Assembly: GCA_964636575.1 (NCBI GenBank)
Contig: CAZWSE010000006.1
Location: 1 to 50,116 of the forward strand
Direction of reading: 5' to 3'
Source: CAZWSE01 sp964636575
GTDB lineage: Bacteria > Pseudomonadota > Alphaproteobacteria > Rhodobacterales > Rhodobacteraceae
Length of the DNA stretch: 50,116 nucleotides
Below are positions 32,897-42,164 of the stretch, in pieces. Each line of letters begins with the position of its first letter. Position 1 is the first letter of the stretch. Position numbers and translations under genes: made by a program. A model generated the notes under the pieces. The model had not been told where the DNA came from. It did no database searches and saw nothing but the letters and a program-made list of their open reading frames with translations.

Positions 32897-33574
32897 CTAT
32901 GCGACGGCGGTGTGGATTTGTCCTGCGCCATGCAATTTCGAACGTGCGACCATCTGGTCTTCGAACATCATGCATTCGACAAGAAAGACGGCATCTGGCA
33001 GGCTCAACACGTCATATGCGCCTTCGGATGGGGCTTGATCGCTGACAAGGCACGACGCCTTGGGGCAATACATCAGCAACCCGCCCTCAACGTAGATGAC
33101 TTGTTCTTGCGCGAAAAAGAGCGTCACGATTTCAATGGGATGAGTTGGTGGCGTGCGGTAAATGCCACGTAGACCTTCCATAACCATCGCAGGAATAACT
33201 GCAAACGGGTCGCCATGCGCATCTTCAGCAGCGTCACATTCGATCATGATGCCCTGATCCGGCAATATGGTCATATCGCAACGATTGCCCAATGCGCCTT
33301 GCGGCACAACGACCGGCCAACTGCGTGGCATTTCATGAGAATCCGTGACCCACATGATGTCGCGCCGAATTTCGACCACAGTCTGCATGGCATTGTCGAA
33401 GGTCAAAACCTTGTCGCCGACTGCGAGTGTATCAACTGTTCGCCATCCAAGGTTGGAGGCCACATGTGTTCCACTGAGAAGCCCGTGTGAAGAAGCTCCG
33501 GTTTGTCCTTTGCCCATAACAGGCGTCGAGGATTTCAACGTGGTAATGATATCTTCAGTATGTGTTATCGTCAT
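32897..33574 (-). CDS. Degenerate Hint-domain protein
   Basis: A 225-residue protein whose centre resembles the Hint_2 (hedgehog/intein) domain: LLSGTHVASNLGWRTVDTLA-VGDKVLTFDN, then a strand block and LPDQGIMIE, with CLVSDQAPSEGAYDVLSL later. The nucleophilic Cys that normally opens the domain is missing (Ser-His-Gly-Leu-Leu instead), and the usual LSPQHR is LPDQG. It therefore probably cannot self-cleave. I chose ATG 33574, nine bases after GGGGAG; the ATG at 33583 overlaps that site. Such proteins in Roseobacters often accompany secreted repeat toxins. The role here is unknown. Confidence 0.78.
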   Translation of the reverse strand: MTITHTEDIITTLKSSTPVMGKGQTGASSHGLLSGTHVASNLGWRTVDTLAVGDKVLTFDNAMQTVVEIRRDIMWVTDSHEMPRSWPVVVPQGALGNRCDMTILPDQGIMIECDAAEDAHGDPFAVIPAMVMEGLRGIYRTPPTHPIEIVTLFFAQEQVIYVEGGLLMYCPKASCLVSDQAPSEGAYDVLSLPDAVFLVECMMFEDQMVARSKLHGAGQIHTAVA

Positions 33575-33779
33575 CTTGTCCATCTCCCCAGATGTGAAAG
33601 CAGCTGTGTCGCCGCTTCCGGTAGCAGTTGGACTATCTAAAGGTGATTCCTTTGGTCGTGATTGGTCAGAACCATGGCGGAATTGGGGCACTGTTTCCCA
33701 ATTCAGCGGTAATGCGGGTTGTTTGGCTGCGATTTGTGACCCTAATGGAACCAAAGTAAGGCCCGATTGCCCAAGTTGG

Positions 33780-34688
33780 TTAACGAGACCGTGAAGCGAT
33801 GATGATCCCAGCCGTGGCAATCAGTGCGATCCCAACACCCTGCAAAGCCCCTAAGTATTGACCGAAAAGAATAAACGCAAAGAGTGGCCCAAATATCATA
33901 ACTGAGTATTCGTAAACGGCGACTTGGCTCACCTCGCCCAATTGGTAGGCCTTGGTTAACAACCCGACGCCCGCGACGGAGCCTACGGCCTGCAGCAATA
34001 CGATTGGCACAGCTTCCCACATCGGCCACACAAGCGGCCGCAATAGAAACCCGTCTGCACCTGAAGGTACGGCTGGATCAACCCATCCCAACACGAGCAG
34101 CATGACGCCCCCGATAGCGCCTTGAAGCACCATCAAACCCATAAGCATAACGAGCGTTTGCTCGCCCTCACACAGCGAACGGGTGGCGACGCTACCCAAC
34201 GCATAGAAAAAACCGCCCGCAACTGGCATAAGCAAAACCCAAGACAGGTTTGCGGGATCGGGATTCAACACAAAGAGAATTCCTGCGAACCCCATCAAAA
34301 CCGCAATGACCCGCCACGGCCCAATTTTGACGCCACGCCAGAAAACCGAGATCAACAGCACAAAAATCGGGGACGTAAACAACCCCGCCAAAGACTGGGC
34401 AATCGGCATGAACGCCAGCGACCCAAAGTAAAACAGCATCGCCACTGTTATCAGCAGTGATCGCACTCCCACTGCCCATAGCCGGACCGGACGCAGCGAT
34501 CCAAATCCAATCTTTGAAAGCAACACGATCAAAACTATGGCGGGGATGGTTCGAGCAAGCTGAAACTGCCAAAGGCTGATCTGGCCCGCTATGACCGCCA
34601 CATAGTTGTCGATGAATCCAATAAGGATCATCCCCCCTATCATACAGGCGGCGGCCTTTAGCGGTTTGGTTTCGATTTCTGCGTTCAT
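33780..34688 (-). CDS. EamA/DMT-type transporter
   Basis: A 302-residue inner-membrane protein with ten predicted transmembrane segments in two EamA repeats. Typical patterns are WQFQLARTIPAIVLIVLL, FTSPIFVLLISVFW-RGVKIGPWR and the second repeat SVMIFGPLFAFILFGQYLG. The drug/metabolite family exports amino acids or other small molecules. The start at MNAEIETK (34688) has a purine-rich site GGAAAGAAAAGAG before it. It is divergent from the acyl-CoA synthetase gene. Its substrate is unknown. The 205-base gap downstream to the Hint gene contains no further clear gene. Confidence 0.9.
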   Translation of the reverse strand: MNAEIETKPLKAAACMIGGMILIGFIDNYVAVIAGQISLWQFQLARTIPAIVLIVLLSKIGFGSLRPVRLWAVGVRSLLITVAMLFYFGSLAFMPIAQSLAGLFTSPIFVLLISVFWRGVKIGPWRVIAVLMGFAGILFVLNPDPANLSWVLLMPVAGGFFYALGSVATRSLCEGEQTLVMLMGLMVLQGAIGGVMLLVLGWVDPAVPSGADGFLLRPLVWPMWEAVPIVLLQAVGSVAGVGLLTKAYQLGEVSQVAVYEYSVMIFGPLFAFILFGQYLGALQGVGIALIATAGIIIASRSR

Positions 34689-34769
34689 CACTCTTTTCTT
34701 TCCCTCGAACGCTGCCCATAGTTCTGTCCCAAGACCGACAAAAGCCACGTTTTTCTGGGAGGATGTTCA

Positions 34770-36404
34770 ATGGGCTGGATGGCAGACGAAACAGGGCTCG
34801 ACAAGTGCGATGCCAACTATGTTCCTTTGACACCGCTGTCGCATTTGCGCCGCGCGGCACTGGTTTTCCCCGACCATCTGGCTGTCGTCTATGGCAGTCA
34901 CCGCAAGACCTACGCCGAATACCATGACCGATGCACACGGCTCGCATCGGGGCTTGCAGCGATGGGGGTCGCGCCCGGTGATGTGGTCGCGACCTTGATC
35001 CCGAACTTGCCTGCACAAGCAGAAGCCCACTTTGGTGTCCCCGCCTGTGGCGCAGTCTTGAACACAATCAACATGCGGCTCGATGTGGACACGGTTGCCT
35101 ATATCTTTGACCATGGAGGTGCGAAAGTTGTGCTGGCCGACACACAGTTCGTCGCGCTAGCCGAGGCGGCCATGGAAAAGATGGACGGCCCGAAACCAAA
35201 GCTGATTGAAGTGCCAGATCCAGAAGCTGGATTGCCCGCAACTGGTCGTCATCCCACATATGAAGATCTGCTCGCCGATGCGGACAACAGCTTTGACTGG
35301 ATAATGCCGTCAGATGAATGGGAGAGCATATCGCTGAATTACACTTCAGGTACGACTGGCCGTCCCAAGGGCGTCGTCGCCCATCATCGCGGATCTTACC
35401 TGATGACCATGGGCACTGTGATCAGCTGGCGGATGGTCCTGCATCCTGTCTATCTGGCCATTGTGCCGCTGTTTCATTGTAACGGGTGGAACCATACATG
35501 GATGATGCCTATGCTCGGCGGAACACTTGTGTGCTGTCGTGATGTGACGGCACCGGCCATATACAATGCAATCGCGGACGAAGGCGTCACTCATTTCGGA
35601 GGCGCACCGATTGTGCTGAATATGATCGTTAACGCCCCTGATGACCAACGTCGCGCCTTTGATCACACGGTCGAAGTTTTCACCGCCGGCGCACCCCCTG
35701 CCCCTGCAACTTTAGGCAAGATCGAACAGCTCGGGTTTCATGTCACGCAGGTCTACGGATTGACGGAAACCTACGGCCACGTGACCGAGTGTTTGTGGAA
35801 GGACGACGGCTGGAAAGACATCAGCACCGATGAAAAGGCTGCGATGAAGGCCCGCCAAGGGGTAGCCTTGCCGATGATGGAGCACATCACCGTCATGTCC
35901 GATGACATGAAACAGATAGATCAGGACGGAACAGCCCAAGGTGAGATCGTCATGCGCGGGAACGCTGTGATGAAGGGATACTACAAGAACCCTGAAGCGA
36001 CCGCTGAATCTTTCAAGGGCGGATATTTCCATTCCGGTGATATCGCCGTGCAACATCCTGATGGCTACATTCAGATCGCAGATCGCGCGAAAGACATCAT
36101 CATTTCAGGCGGTGAGAACATCTCATCCGTTGAAGTCGAAGGTGTACTTATGGGCCACGACGCCGTGTCTCTGGCGGCGGTCGTTGCCAAACCGGATGAC
36201 AAATGGGGCGAAGTGCCGTGCGCCTTTATTGAATTGAAAGACGGAGAAAGCGTCGACGCGGAAGAGCTTATCGCCTTTGCGCGATCGAAGCTGGCGGGGT
36301 TCAAAACACCGAAAACCGTCGTTTTTGAGGAGCTTCCCAAAACCTCAACCGGAAAGATCCAAAAGTTCGAACTGCGCAAGAAAGCAAAGACGCTCGGCTC
36401 TTGA
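34770..36404 (+). CDS. Acyl-CoA synthetase (AMP-forming), medium/long-chain type
   Basis: A 544-residue adenylate-forming ligase. P-loop-like LNYTSGTTGRPKGVV, YGLTETYGH, then YFHSGDIAVQHPDGYIQIAD-RAKDIIISGGENISS and the catalytic Lys in KTSTGKIQKFELR are all present. It activates a carboxylic acid with ATP to the acyl-CoA. The nearby beta-oxidation block suggests fatty acids; the close relative DmdB acts on 3-methylmercaptopropionate, so that is an alternative. GGGAGG lies seven bases before the start. Confidence 0.92.
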   Translation: MGWMADETGLDKCDANYVPLTPLSHLRRAALVFPDHLAVVYGSHRKTYAEYHDRCTRLASGLAAMGVAPGDVVATLIPNLPAQAEAHFGVPACGAVLNTINMRLDVDTVAYIFDHGGAKVVLADTQFVALAEAAMEKMDGPKPKLIEVPDPEAGLPATGRHPTYEDLLADADNSFDWIMPSDEWESISLNYTSGTTGRPKGVVAHHRGSYLMTMGTVISWRMVLHPVYLAIVPLFHCNGWNHTWMMPMLGGTLVCCRDVTAPAIYNAIADEGVTHFGGAPIVLNMIVNAPDDQRRAFDHTVEVFTAGAPPAPATLGKIEQLGFHVTQVYGLTETYGHVTECLWKDDGWKDISTDEKAAMKARQGVALPMMEHITVMSDDMKQIDQDGTAQGEIVMRGNAVMKGYYKNPEATAESFKGGYFHSGDIAVQHPDGYIQIADRAKDIIISGGENISSVEVEGVLMGHDAVSLAAVVAKPDDKWGEVPCAFIELKDGESVDAEELIAFARSKLAGFKTPKTVVFEELPKTSTGKIQKFELRKKAKTLGS

Positions 36405-36420
36405 AGTGTGGCGTCATTGG

Positions 36421-36450
36421 CCGCATGATTAAGCACACATAATCATGCGG
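36421..36450 (+). terminator. Perfect 11-bp inverted repeat after the acyl-CoA synthetase gene
   Basis: CCGCATGATTA and TAATCATGCGG flank an 8-base loop, 17 bases after the stop codon. The stem is strong, but there is no T-tract. It may act as a transcript-end stabiliser, factor-dependent terminator or operator for the following gene, which starts 20 bases later. Confidence 0.5.
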
Positions 36451-36470
36451 CAGAGCAGGCCCAATTCAGA

Positions 36471-37484
36471 ATGACAGCACTCAGCGAATATGATCGGCTC
36501 GAGGCCAGCGGCCTTTGGCGCGCGCGCGCAGACGATCAAAGACTCGAGGTTATTCTATCGTTGGGCCATGCGACTTTGGTTATCACAGACACCAAAGAAC
36601 GGCATCTGGCCCATTGGTCCATTCCGGCGATCACTCGGGTGAACCCCGGTCAGTTTCCGGCACTGTACTTTCCAGAGGGCGACGAAGACGAAACGCTGGA
36701 GCTTGCTGAAAATCAGTCTGAAATGATCGAAGCGATTGAACGGATCCGTTCTGCCGTGGCCCGCAGCCGCCCGAAACCGGGGCGTGTCCGGTTGATTGGC
36801 AGTCTCGCCTCCGTCGCGGTCGTCGCTGGCCTTGCGATCTTCTGGCTGCCGAAAGCTGTGCTGAATCATACTGTTTCAGTCGTACCGACGGTGTACCGCC
36901 AAGCCATAGGGCAGGCCCTTTTGGACAGGATAGAGCGGGTCGCAGGTGCCCCATGTGATGACCGTATAGGCAGCGCCGCCCTTCAAACGCTGAGCGCACG
37001 ATTGGGTGGTCCAAAACTTGTGATCATGCCCGCAGGCGTCAAAGACAGTTTGCGTCTGCCTGGGGGCTTTACGCTGCTCAACCGCGCCTTGATCGAAGAC
37101 TACGAAGAACCGGACGTTGCAGCGGGTTATGTCCTTGCAGAACAAACCCGCGCCCGAAGCCATGATCCGCTCTATGACCTGCTCAAAACCAGCGGAACGC
37201 GCGCGAGCTTTCGGATGTTGACGACTGGCAAACTGAAAGAGACCACACTTGATGCCTATGCTGAAACAGTCTTGATCGCAGAGCGGCCTGAGATCGAAGA
37301 AGACGCGCTTTTGGCCAGCTTTGAAGCCGCACGCACCCGCTCAAGCCCTTATGCATATGCGCTCGACATAACGGGCGAGGCAACAGCGCGACTTATTGAA
37401 AACGATCCAATGAAGGCAGAGCCCGTCGTGCCCCTGATGGACGACGCAGATTGGGTGCGCCTGCAAGGTATTTGCGGTGGTTGA
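36471..37484 (+). CDS. Membrane-anchored protein with a degenerate M48 peptidase-like domain
   Basis: A 337-residue protein with an N-terminal cytoplasmic domain (about 1-105), one transmembrane segment (LIGSLASVAVVAGLAIFWL, near 108-126) and a periplasmic domain. The latter has LPGGFTLLNRALIEDYEEPD followed by VAAGYVLAEQTRARSHDPL, reminiscent of the M48 zinc protease layout (PGG-ylrGL...HExxH). However, HExxH is replaced by LAEQT, so zinc catalysis is not expected. I do not recognise a named family. The gene follows the synthetase in the same direction behind a hairpin and ends 11 bases before the convergent SPOR gene. Confidence 0.75.
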   Translation: MTALSEYDRLEASGLWRARADDQRLEVILSLGHATLVITDTKERHLAHWSIPAITRVNPGQFPALYFPEGDEDETLELAENQSEMIEAIERIRSAVARSRPKPGRVRLIGSLASVAVVAGLAIFWLPKAVLNHTVSVVPTVYRQAIGQALLDRIERVAGAPCDDRIGSAALQTLSARLGGPKLVIMPAGVKDSLRLPGGFTLLNRALIEDYEEPDVAAGYVLAEQTRARSHDPLYDLLKTSGTRASFRMLTTGKLKETTLDAYAETVLIAERPEIEEDALLASFEAARTRSSPYAYALDITGEATARLIENDPMKAEPVVPLMDDADWVRLQGICGG

Positions 37485-37495
37485 GTTGGGCCAAA

Positions 37496-38500
37496 CTATT
37501 TGCGGGTAAATGCATCCGAATAGCCCGCGCGTCGCACTTGCGTCAAAGCCCGGCTTGTTTGGCTTGGGTTTGCGAAAGGCCCTGCGAGAACGATCTGCAT
37601 CGCTTGCCCTTTTCGGGTTAGCTTCCCAATGCGCACCGGCAACCCCATGCGCTGTAGTTTTTGCGCCGTCGCGCGTGCATTGGCTGCTTTGCCAAAAGTA
37701 CCGACCTGCACGTAGCCGCGCCCATTGATCGCTTCACCAACACGGGCCGCCGGTTCTGACTTTGTCGAAACCGTCGGTTTCAACTGCACCACTTGACCTT
37801 GCGGAGCAGTTTGAGTTTGCGCGTAGTTGTGGACGATCACCTCACCCGTTTGAACGGGGCCAGTTTGGCGCAGTGTGCGGGGCAAAGTGCTTGTCCAGAC
37901 TTGCTTCGTTGCGGCATAGCCTTTCAATGTACCTTCAGCGCGGCGTGGGTTCAGACGGTCATCGCTCCATGCCAGCTTGTAGCCCTTGGGCACAACGGTC
38001 GCTTGGGTGTGTTGACGGGCCTCATAAACGTGACGCGGCACAACGCGGGTGCCTGCAGAAACAGAGGCTGTCGCGTCCCGTCCCTTCCGTACCATTGGTG
38101 CCGGCGCGGCAGGAGACGCCACTACGGTCGACGCCACAGTCGGAAGCGGCTTGCGCACGGTGCGCTTTGTGGGCGCGGGTTTTGGTTCCGCTGCCGCAGG
38201 CACCGCGGCCGTTTCTATGGTGATCTGTTCTGGTGCAGCTGCTGGGGTTACGGGTGCAGGGCTGGCGGCAGCGGTCCCGCCATTGGTCGGTTGAAACCCG
38301 CAAACTGCTTTGCGGTCACGACTGACCCGGGGCACCCAAGTCACGTTTCCATCGATACCTGCGCGAATAAAGACACAGCCCTTGCTGTCTACATACTGAC
38401 TGCCTTTGTAGCTGGCGGGTGGGAACTCAGCAGGGACCCCTTGAGCCAATACAAACGTACCCGAAAAAACAAAGGCAGAAATCAAAAGTGTAGTGCGCAT
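37496..38500 (-). CDS. SPOR domain-containing secreted protein
   Basis: A 334-residue exported protein. The signal peptide MRTTLLISAFVFSGTFVLA is cut near LAQG. A short conserved N-terminal part (YVDSKGCVFIRAGIDGNVTW, VPRVSRDRKAVCGF) is followed by a long Ala/Pro/Thr-rich linker. The C-terminal SPOR domain (about 258-334: YVQVGTFGKAANARATAQKL and GQAMQIVLAGPF) binds denuded septal peptidoglycan. It is likely to work in cell division or wall remodelling. GGGGA is found eight bases before the ATG at 38500. It is downstream of upp on the same strand. Confidence 0.9.
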   Translation of the reverse strand: MRTTLLISAFVFSGTFVLAQGVPAEFPPASYKGSQYVDSKGCVFIRAGIDGNVTWVPRVSRDRKAVCGFQPTNGGTAAASPAPVTPAAAPEQITIETAAVPAAAEPKPAPTKRTVRKPLPTVASTVVASPAAPAPMVRKGRDATASVSAGTRVVPRHVYEARQHTQATVVPKGYKLAWSDDRLNPRRAEGTLKGYAATKQVWTSTLPRTLRQTGPVQTGEVIVHNYAQTQTAPQGQVVQLKPTVSTKSEPAARVGEAINGRGYVQVGTFGKAANARATAQKLQRMGLPVRIGKLTRKGQAMQIVLAGPFANPSQTSRALTQVRRAGYSDAFTRK

Positions 38501-38583
38501 AGAACCAGTCCCCACAAGATGTGGAACAAATCTGCCTCAACCCAGCCCCCAAGTCTAGCGAGGCTTCGGAGTTATCCACCGCT

Positions 38584-39216
38584 TTATTTGGTTCCGAACA
38601 TCCGATCGCCCGCATCCCCGAGACCTGGCACGATATAGCCGATCGAATTCAGCTCTTTATCCACAGCCGCTGTCACAATCGGCACATCTGGGTGGGCCTC
38701 TTGCATGCGCGCGATTCCCTCAGGCGCGGCAAGCAGGCACAAAAAGCGAATATTTGTGGCGCCCGCCTCTTTCAGCAAGTCAATGGCCGCGACAGACGAA
38801 TTGCCCGTTGCCAGCATGGGATCGACCGCAATCACCAACCTGTCTTCAAGCGCGTCGGGCAGCTTGCAATAGTATTGCACCGGCTGGAGCGTTTCTTCGT
38901 CTCTGTACAGCCCCACGAAACCAACACGGGCGGATGGGATAAGCTCTAGCACGCCGTCCAAAAGCCCGTTGCCTGCCCGTAGGATAGAAATCAGCGCCAG
39001 CTTCTTACCGTCCAGCACAGGCGCATCCATTTCCTGCATCGGGGTGTCGATCTTGCGAGTGGTCAATGGCAAGCCCCGCGTAACCTCGTAAGCCAAGAGC
39101 TGACTAATTTCGCGCAGCAACTGCCGAAAGACGGCTGTTGATGTCGTCTTTTCGCGCATCAAAGTCAGTTTGTGTTGTACGAGCGGGTGGTCAACGACGA
39201 TCAAGCTTTCAGACAT
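38584..39216 (-). CDS. upp: Uracil phosphoribosyltransferase
   Basis: A 210-residue PRTase, the normal length. Conserved parts are VVDHPLVQHKLTLMRE, ISILRAGNGLLDGVLELIP, the PRPP loop VDPMLATGNSSVAAIDLLKE, and the C-terminal YIVPGLGDAGDRMFGT. It turns uracil and PRPP into UMP. I chose the ATG at 39216: AAGGAG is seven bases upstream, but only one base before the alternative ATG at 39222. It is the last gene of the nucleoside salvage operon. Confidence 0.96.
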   Translation of the reverse strand: MSESLIVVDHPLVQHKLTLMREKTTSTAVFRQLLREISQLLAYEVTRGLPLTTRKIDTPMQEMDAPVLDGKKLALISILRAGNGLLDGVLELIPSARVGFVGLYRDEETLQPVQYYCKLPDALEDRLVIAVDPMLATGNSSVAAIDLLKEAGATNIRFLCLLAAPEGIARMQEAHPDVPIVTAAVDKELNSIGYIVPGLGDAGDRMFGTK

Positions 39217-39265
39217 TTGCATTCTCCTTGGGGTCAAGTCTTTGTCGCCGGAACGGGCCAGTGCT

Positions 39266-40459
39266 TCAAGGGGGTGTGACGCCAAGATGCATTGCAACAA
39301 GGGCTGCAACATCGACCATCCCAATATGTCCAAGCTCCCCGTGGCCTTTGCCAGCAACCAGTACCGGCACCCGTTCGCGTGTATGGTCCGTGCCAGTCCA
39401 TGTTGGGTCATTCCCATGGTCTGCGGTCAGAACCAGCAAATCTCCGTCCTTTAGCTTAGGCAGGAGCCGCCCTAGTTCGGCATCAAACCATTCCAGCGCT
39501 TTGGCATATCCAGACACATCACGGCGATGTCCATACAGGCTGTCAAACTCAACAAAGTTGGCGAATGTCAGGCTTCCAGCCGGCGCTTCTTCGACTTGGC
39601 GATGCAGGTCAACCATAAGATCCACGTCCGCCCCTTTAGCGACGGTATCAATCCCCTGCATTGAAAAGATGTCGCCAATTTTGCCAATCGCATGAACCGC
39701 GCCACCTGCTTTCTGCACCCAATCGGTCAAAACAGGCGCGGGCAATGCCATCGCATAATCGCGTCGGTTGGGAGTGCGGGTAAAGCCGGTTGCTTCGGTT
39801 CCAACGAAAGGGCGCGCAATAACGCGTCCAACTTTCATCTCATGCAACTCCGGAGCGAGAGCCTCACAAAGCGCATAAAGCCGATCCAACCCGAAACTGT
39901 CTTCGTGGGCCGCGATCTGGAATACGCTGTCAGCAGAGGTATAACAAATCGGCCAGCCCGTCCGCATATGCTGGGCCCCAAGGTCTTCAATAATTGCGGT
40001 ACCAGGCGCATGACAGTTGCCAAGAATGCCTTCTGTTCCAGTGGCGGTTTTCACGATCTCAATCAGGTTGTCAGAGAATGAGTGATCTGCGTCCGTGAAA
40101 TAATGCCAGTTCCAAGGAACCGGCAAACCGGCGAGTTCCCAATGCCCCGAAGGCGTATCCTTGCCTTTGGAAACTTCAGTGGCAGCCCCCCAAAGTCCCC
40201 CTGATGGTGGCGGTAAATCCGTCTTTAGACCAGAGGCCAGTTCAACCGCTGCCCCCAATCCCAGGCGGGACAGATGCGGGACGTTCAATGGGCCTGCACG
40301 ACCGTTTTCAGCCTTACCCGTTGCGCAGGCCAATGCGATGTGCCCGACAGTGTTGGCGCCTATATCTGGAACACCATCATTGAAAAACTGATCTGCATCC
40401 GGCGCACCGCCAATGCCCACACTGTCCAAAACGACCAAAAACGCTCGACCTTTTGGCAT
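39266..40459 (-). CDS. deoB: Phosphopentomutase
   Basis: A 397-residue DeoB. The metal-binding start RAFLVVLDSVGIGGAPDADQ, the substrate region GKDTPSGHWELAG with the phospho-Thr, and the C-terminal LTADHGNDPTWTGTDHTRE are all present. It interconverts ribose- or deoxyribose-1- and 5-phosphate, linking thymidine phosphorylase to central metabolism. The start at MPKGRAF (40459) lies one base past the deoA stop. Confidence 0.96.
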   Translation of the reverse strand: MPKGRAFLVVLDSVGIGGAPDADQFFNDGVPDIGANTVGHIALACATGKAENGRAGPLNVPHLSRLGLGAAVELASGLKTDLPPPSGGLWGAATEVSKGKDTPSGHWELAGLPVPWNWHYFTDADHSFSDNLIEIVKTATGTEGILGNCHAPGTAIIEDLGAQHMRTGWPICYTSADSVFQIAAHEDSFGLDRLYALCEALAPELHEMKVGRVIARPFVGTEATGFTRTPNRRDYAMALPAPVLTDWVQKAGGAVHAIGKIGDIFSMQGIDTVAKGADVDLMVDLHRQVEEAPAGSLTFANFVEFDSLYGHRRDVSGYAKALEWFDAELGRLLPKLKDGDLLVLTADHGNDPTWTGTDHTRERVPVLVAGKGHGELGHIGMVDVAALVAMHLGVTPP

Positions 40460-40460
40460 G

Positions 40461-41768
40461 TCAGGTGATCCGTTCGTGAATAAGGCTGGGGGTACGGGTC
40501 GGACGCGGGCCGATTTCGATCGCGGCGCGTAAGGCAGCGACCGCACCGTCAGCAGCACTTTCACGCGCGGCATGCACACGGGCCAAGGGCTGCCCAGCTT
40601 CTATCTTCGCACCCAGTCTAACAACATCCGACAGACCTACTGAGGGATCAATTTGATCCCCCTCGACCTGACGGCCTCCACCTAAGGCAACGACAGCGAG
40701 CCCTAAGGCTTCGCCATCAATGGCTGTGACATATCCGGCCTCCGTCGATTTTGCTTCACGGATGACGGTCGCCTCTGGCAGGAACCGTTGCCAGTTCTCG
40801 ACAAACTGAACAGGACCACCCATCGCAGCGATCATTTTGCCAAAGACTTCAGCGGCTTTGCCCGACACAATCGCCTCGCGTAGGGCAGCACTGCCCATAT
40901 CTTGGGTTGGCGACAGTTTTGCCCCGGCCATCAACGGACCACCGAGGGCGGCGCAAAGCTCGACAATCGGTTCGGACCCGTCAGCGCCAGTTAAAACCTG
41001 CATGACCTCCGCCACCTCAAGTGCATTGCCTAGTGAAGGCACTACAGGCTGGTGCATGTCTGTGATCAAAGCAGTGGTAGGACAGCCAGCCGCGTTTGCT
41101 GTATCAGTAAGCGCCTGCCCAAGAGCGCGGGCAGAGGCGATGTCTTTCATGAAGGCTCCACTGCCAATTTTCACATCCAGAACAAGGCCCTGCAATCCTG
41201 CAGCAAGTTTTTTGGACAGGATCGACGCCGTGATCAGATCAAGGCTTTCGACCGTAGATGTGACATCGCGCACCGCATACAGACGGCGATCCGCAGGAGC
41301 GATATCCGCCGTCGCGCTGACGATGGCACAGCCCGTCTGGCGCACAACATCATGAAATTGACCGGCATCAAGTTCAGTGCTTAACCCCGGGATCGCATCT
41401 AGCTTATCAAGTGTACCGCCTGTGTGGCCTAATCCACGACCCGAAATCATCGGTACATAGGCACCACAAGCCGCAAGAGCAGGCGCCAAAATCAAGGACA
41501 CGCAATCCCCGACCCCACCGGTTGAGTGTTTGTCGAGCACCGGTCCATCAAGCGCCCATTCCAAAGTTCTGCCGCTGTCACGCATGGCAAGCGTCAAGGC
41601 CGCGCGACCTGATTTGCCCAAAGACCCCATGCAAATCCCCATTGCGAAGGCACCGGCTTGGGCATCGCTAATGGACTGATCGGCCAGACCTTGCGCAAAC
41701 CATGCGAGTTCATCTGCGTCCAGCGTTTGGCGCTGACGCACCTTGGAAAGGATCATACGCACATCCAT
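40461..41768 (-). CDS. deoA: Thymidine phosphorylase
   Basis: A 435-residue DeoA. Typical motifs are DKHSTGGVGDCVSL (phosphate binding), MISGRGLGHTGGTLDKLDA, LDVKIGSGAFMKD and the C-terminal RVHAARES. It cleaves thymidine or deoxyuridine with phosphate to the base and deoxyribose-1-phosphate. The start at 41768 lies six bases past the cdd stop, and its stop is next to deoB, so it is clearly co-transcribed. Confidence 0.96.
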   Translation of the reverse strand: MDVRMILSKVRQRQTLDADELAWFAQGLADQSISDAQAGAFAMGICMGSLGKSGRAALTLAMRDSGRTLEWALDGPVLDKHSTGGVGDCVSLILAPALAACGAYVPMISGRGLGHTGGTLDKLDAIPGLSTELDAGQFHDVVRQTGCAIVSATADIAPADRRLYAVRDVTSTVESLDLITASILSKKLAAGLQGLVLDVKIGSGAFMKDIASARALGQALTDTANAAGCPTTALITDMHQPVVPSLGNALEVAEVMQVLTGADGSEPIVELCAALGGPLMAGAKLSPTQDMGSAALREAIVSGKAAEVFGKMIAAMGGPVQFVENWQRFLPEATVIREAKSTEAGYVTAIDGEALGLAVVALGGGRQVEGDQIDPSVGLSDVVRLGAKIEAGQPLARVHAARESAADGAVAALRAAIEIGPRPTRTPSLIHERIT

Positions 41769-41774
41769 CTGCGC

Positions 41775-42164
41775 TTAGTCCTGCATGTGATCTGGGGTGA
41801 ATGCACCCGGCAGCAGCTCACCCAACGTCGCGCGTTGTTCAACTCCGCCAGTAGTGGCCATTGTGACAATCACTTCGGAAGCTCCGAATTCAGCCAGTTT
41901 CTGGCGACAGCCACCGCAAGGCGTGACAGGCATCGGACTGCCCGCAATCACGTAAACTTCGATCAACTCGGTTTCGCCTGATGCGATCATAGCGGCAATT
42001 GCGCCTGCTTCAGCGCAGGTACCTTCAGGATAGGCCACGTTTTCGACATTACACCCTGCATAGATGATGCCTGATGCGCCGCGTACAGCCGCCCCGACTT
42101 GGAAGTTCGAATAGGGTGCATAGGCCTTTTCACGAACATCACTAGCCGCTTGTTTCATCGACAT
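41775..42164 (-). CDS. cdd: Cytidine deaminase
   Basis: A 129-residue homotetrameric-type deaminase. Zinc is held by GCNVENVAYPEGTCAEAGAI (the Cys-Ala-Glu with catalytic Glu) and TPCGGCRQKL. It converts cytidine or deoxycytidine to uridine or deoxyuridine, which feed deoA. The start overlaps the VOC-cupin stop in the form ATGA, so the cupin protein is part of this operon. Confidence 0.95.
   Translation of the reverse strand: MSMKQAASDVREKAYAPYSNFQVGAAVRGASGIIYAGCNVENVAYPEGTCAEAGAIAAMIASGETELIEVYVIAGSPMPVTPCGGCRQKLAEFGASEVIVTMATTGGVEQRATLGELLPGAFTPDHMQD

Noticed and set aside
38657..38665. TTATCCACA, a perfect DnaA-box word
   Set aside because: It is a single copy inside the coding sequence of upp and not part of an origin-like cluster.
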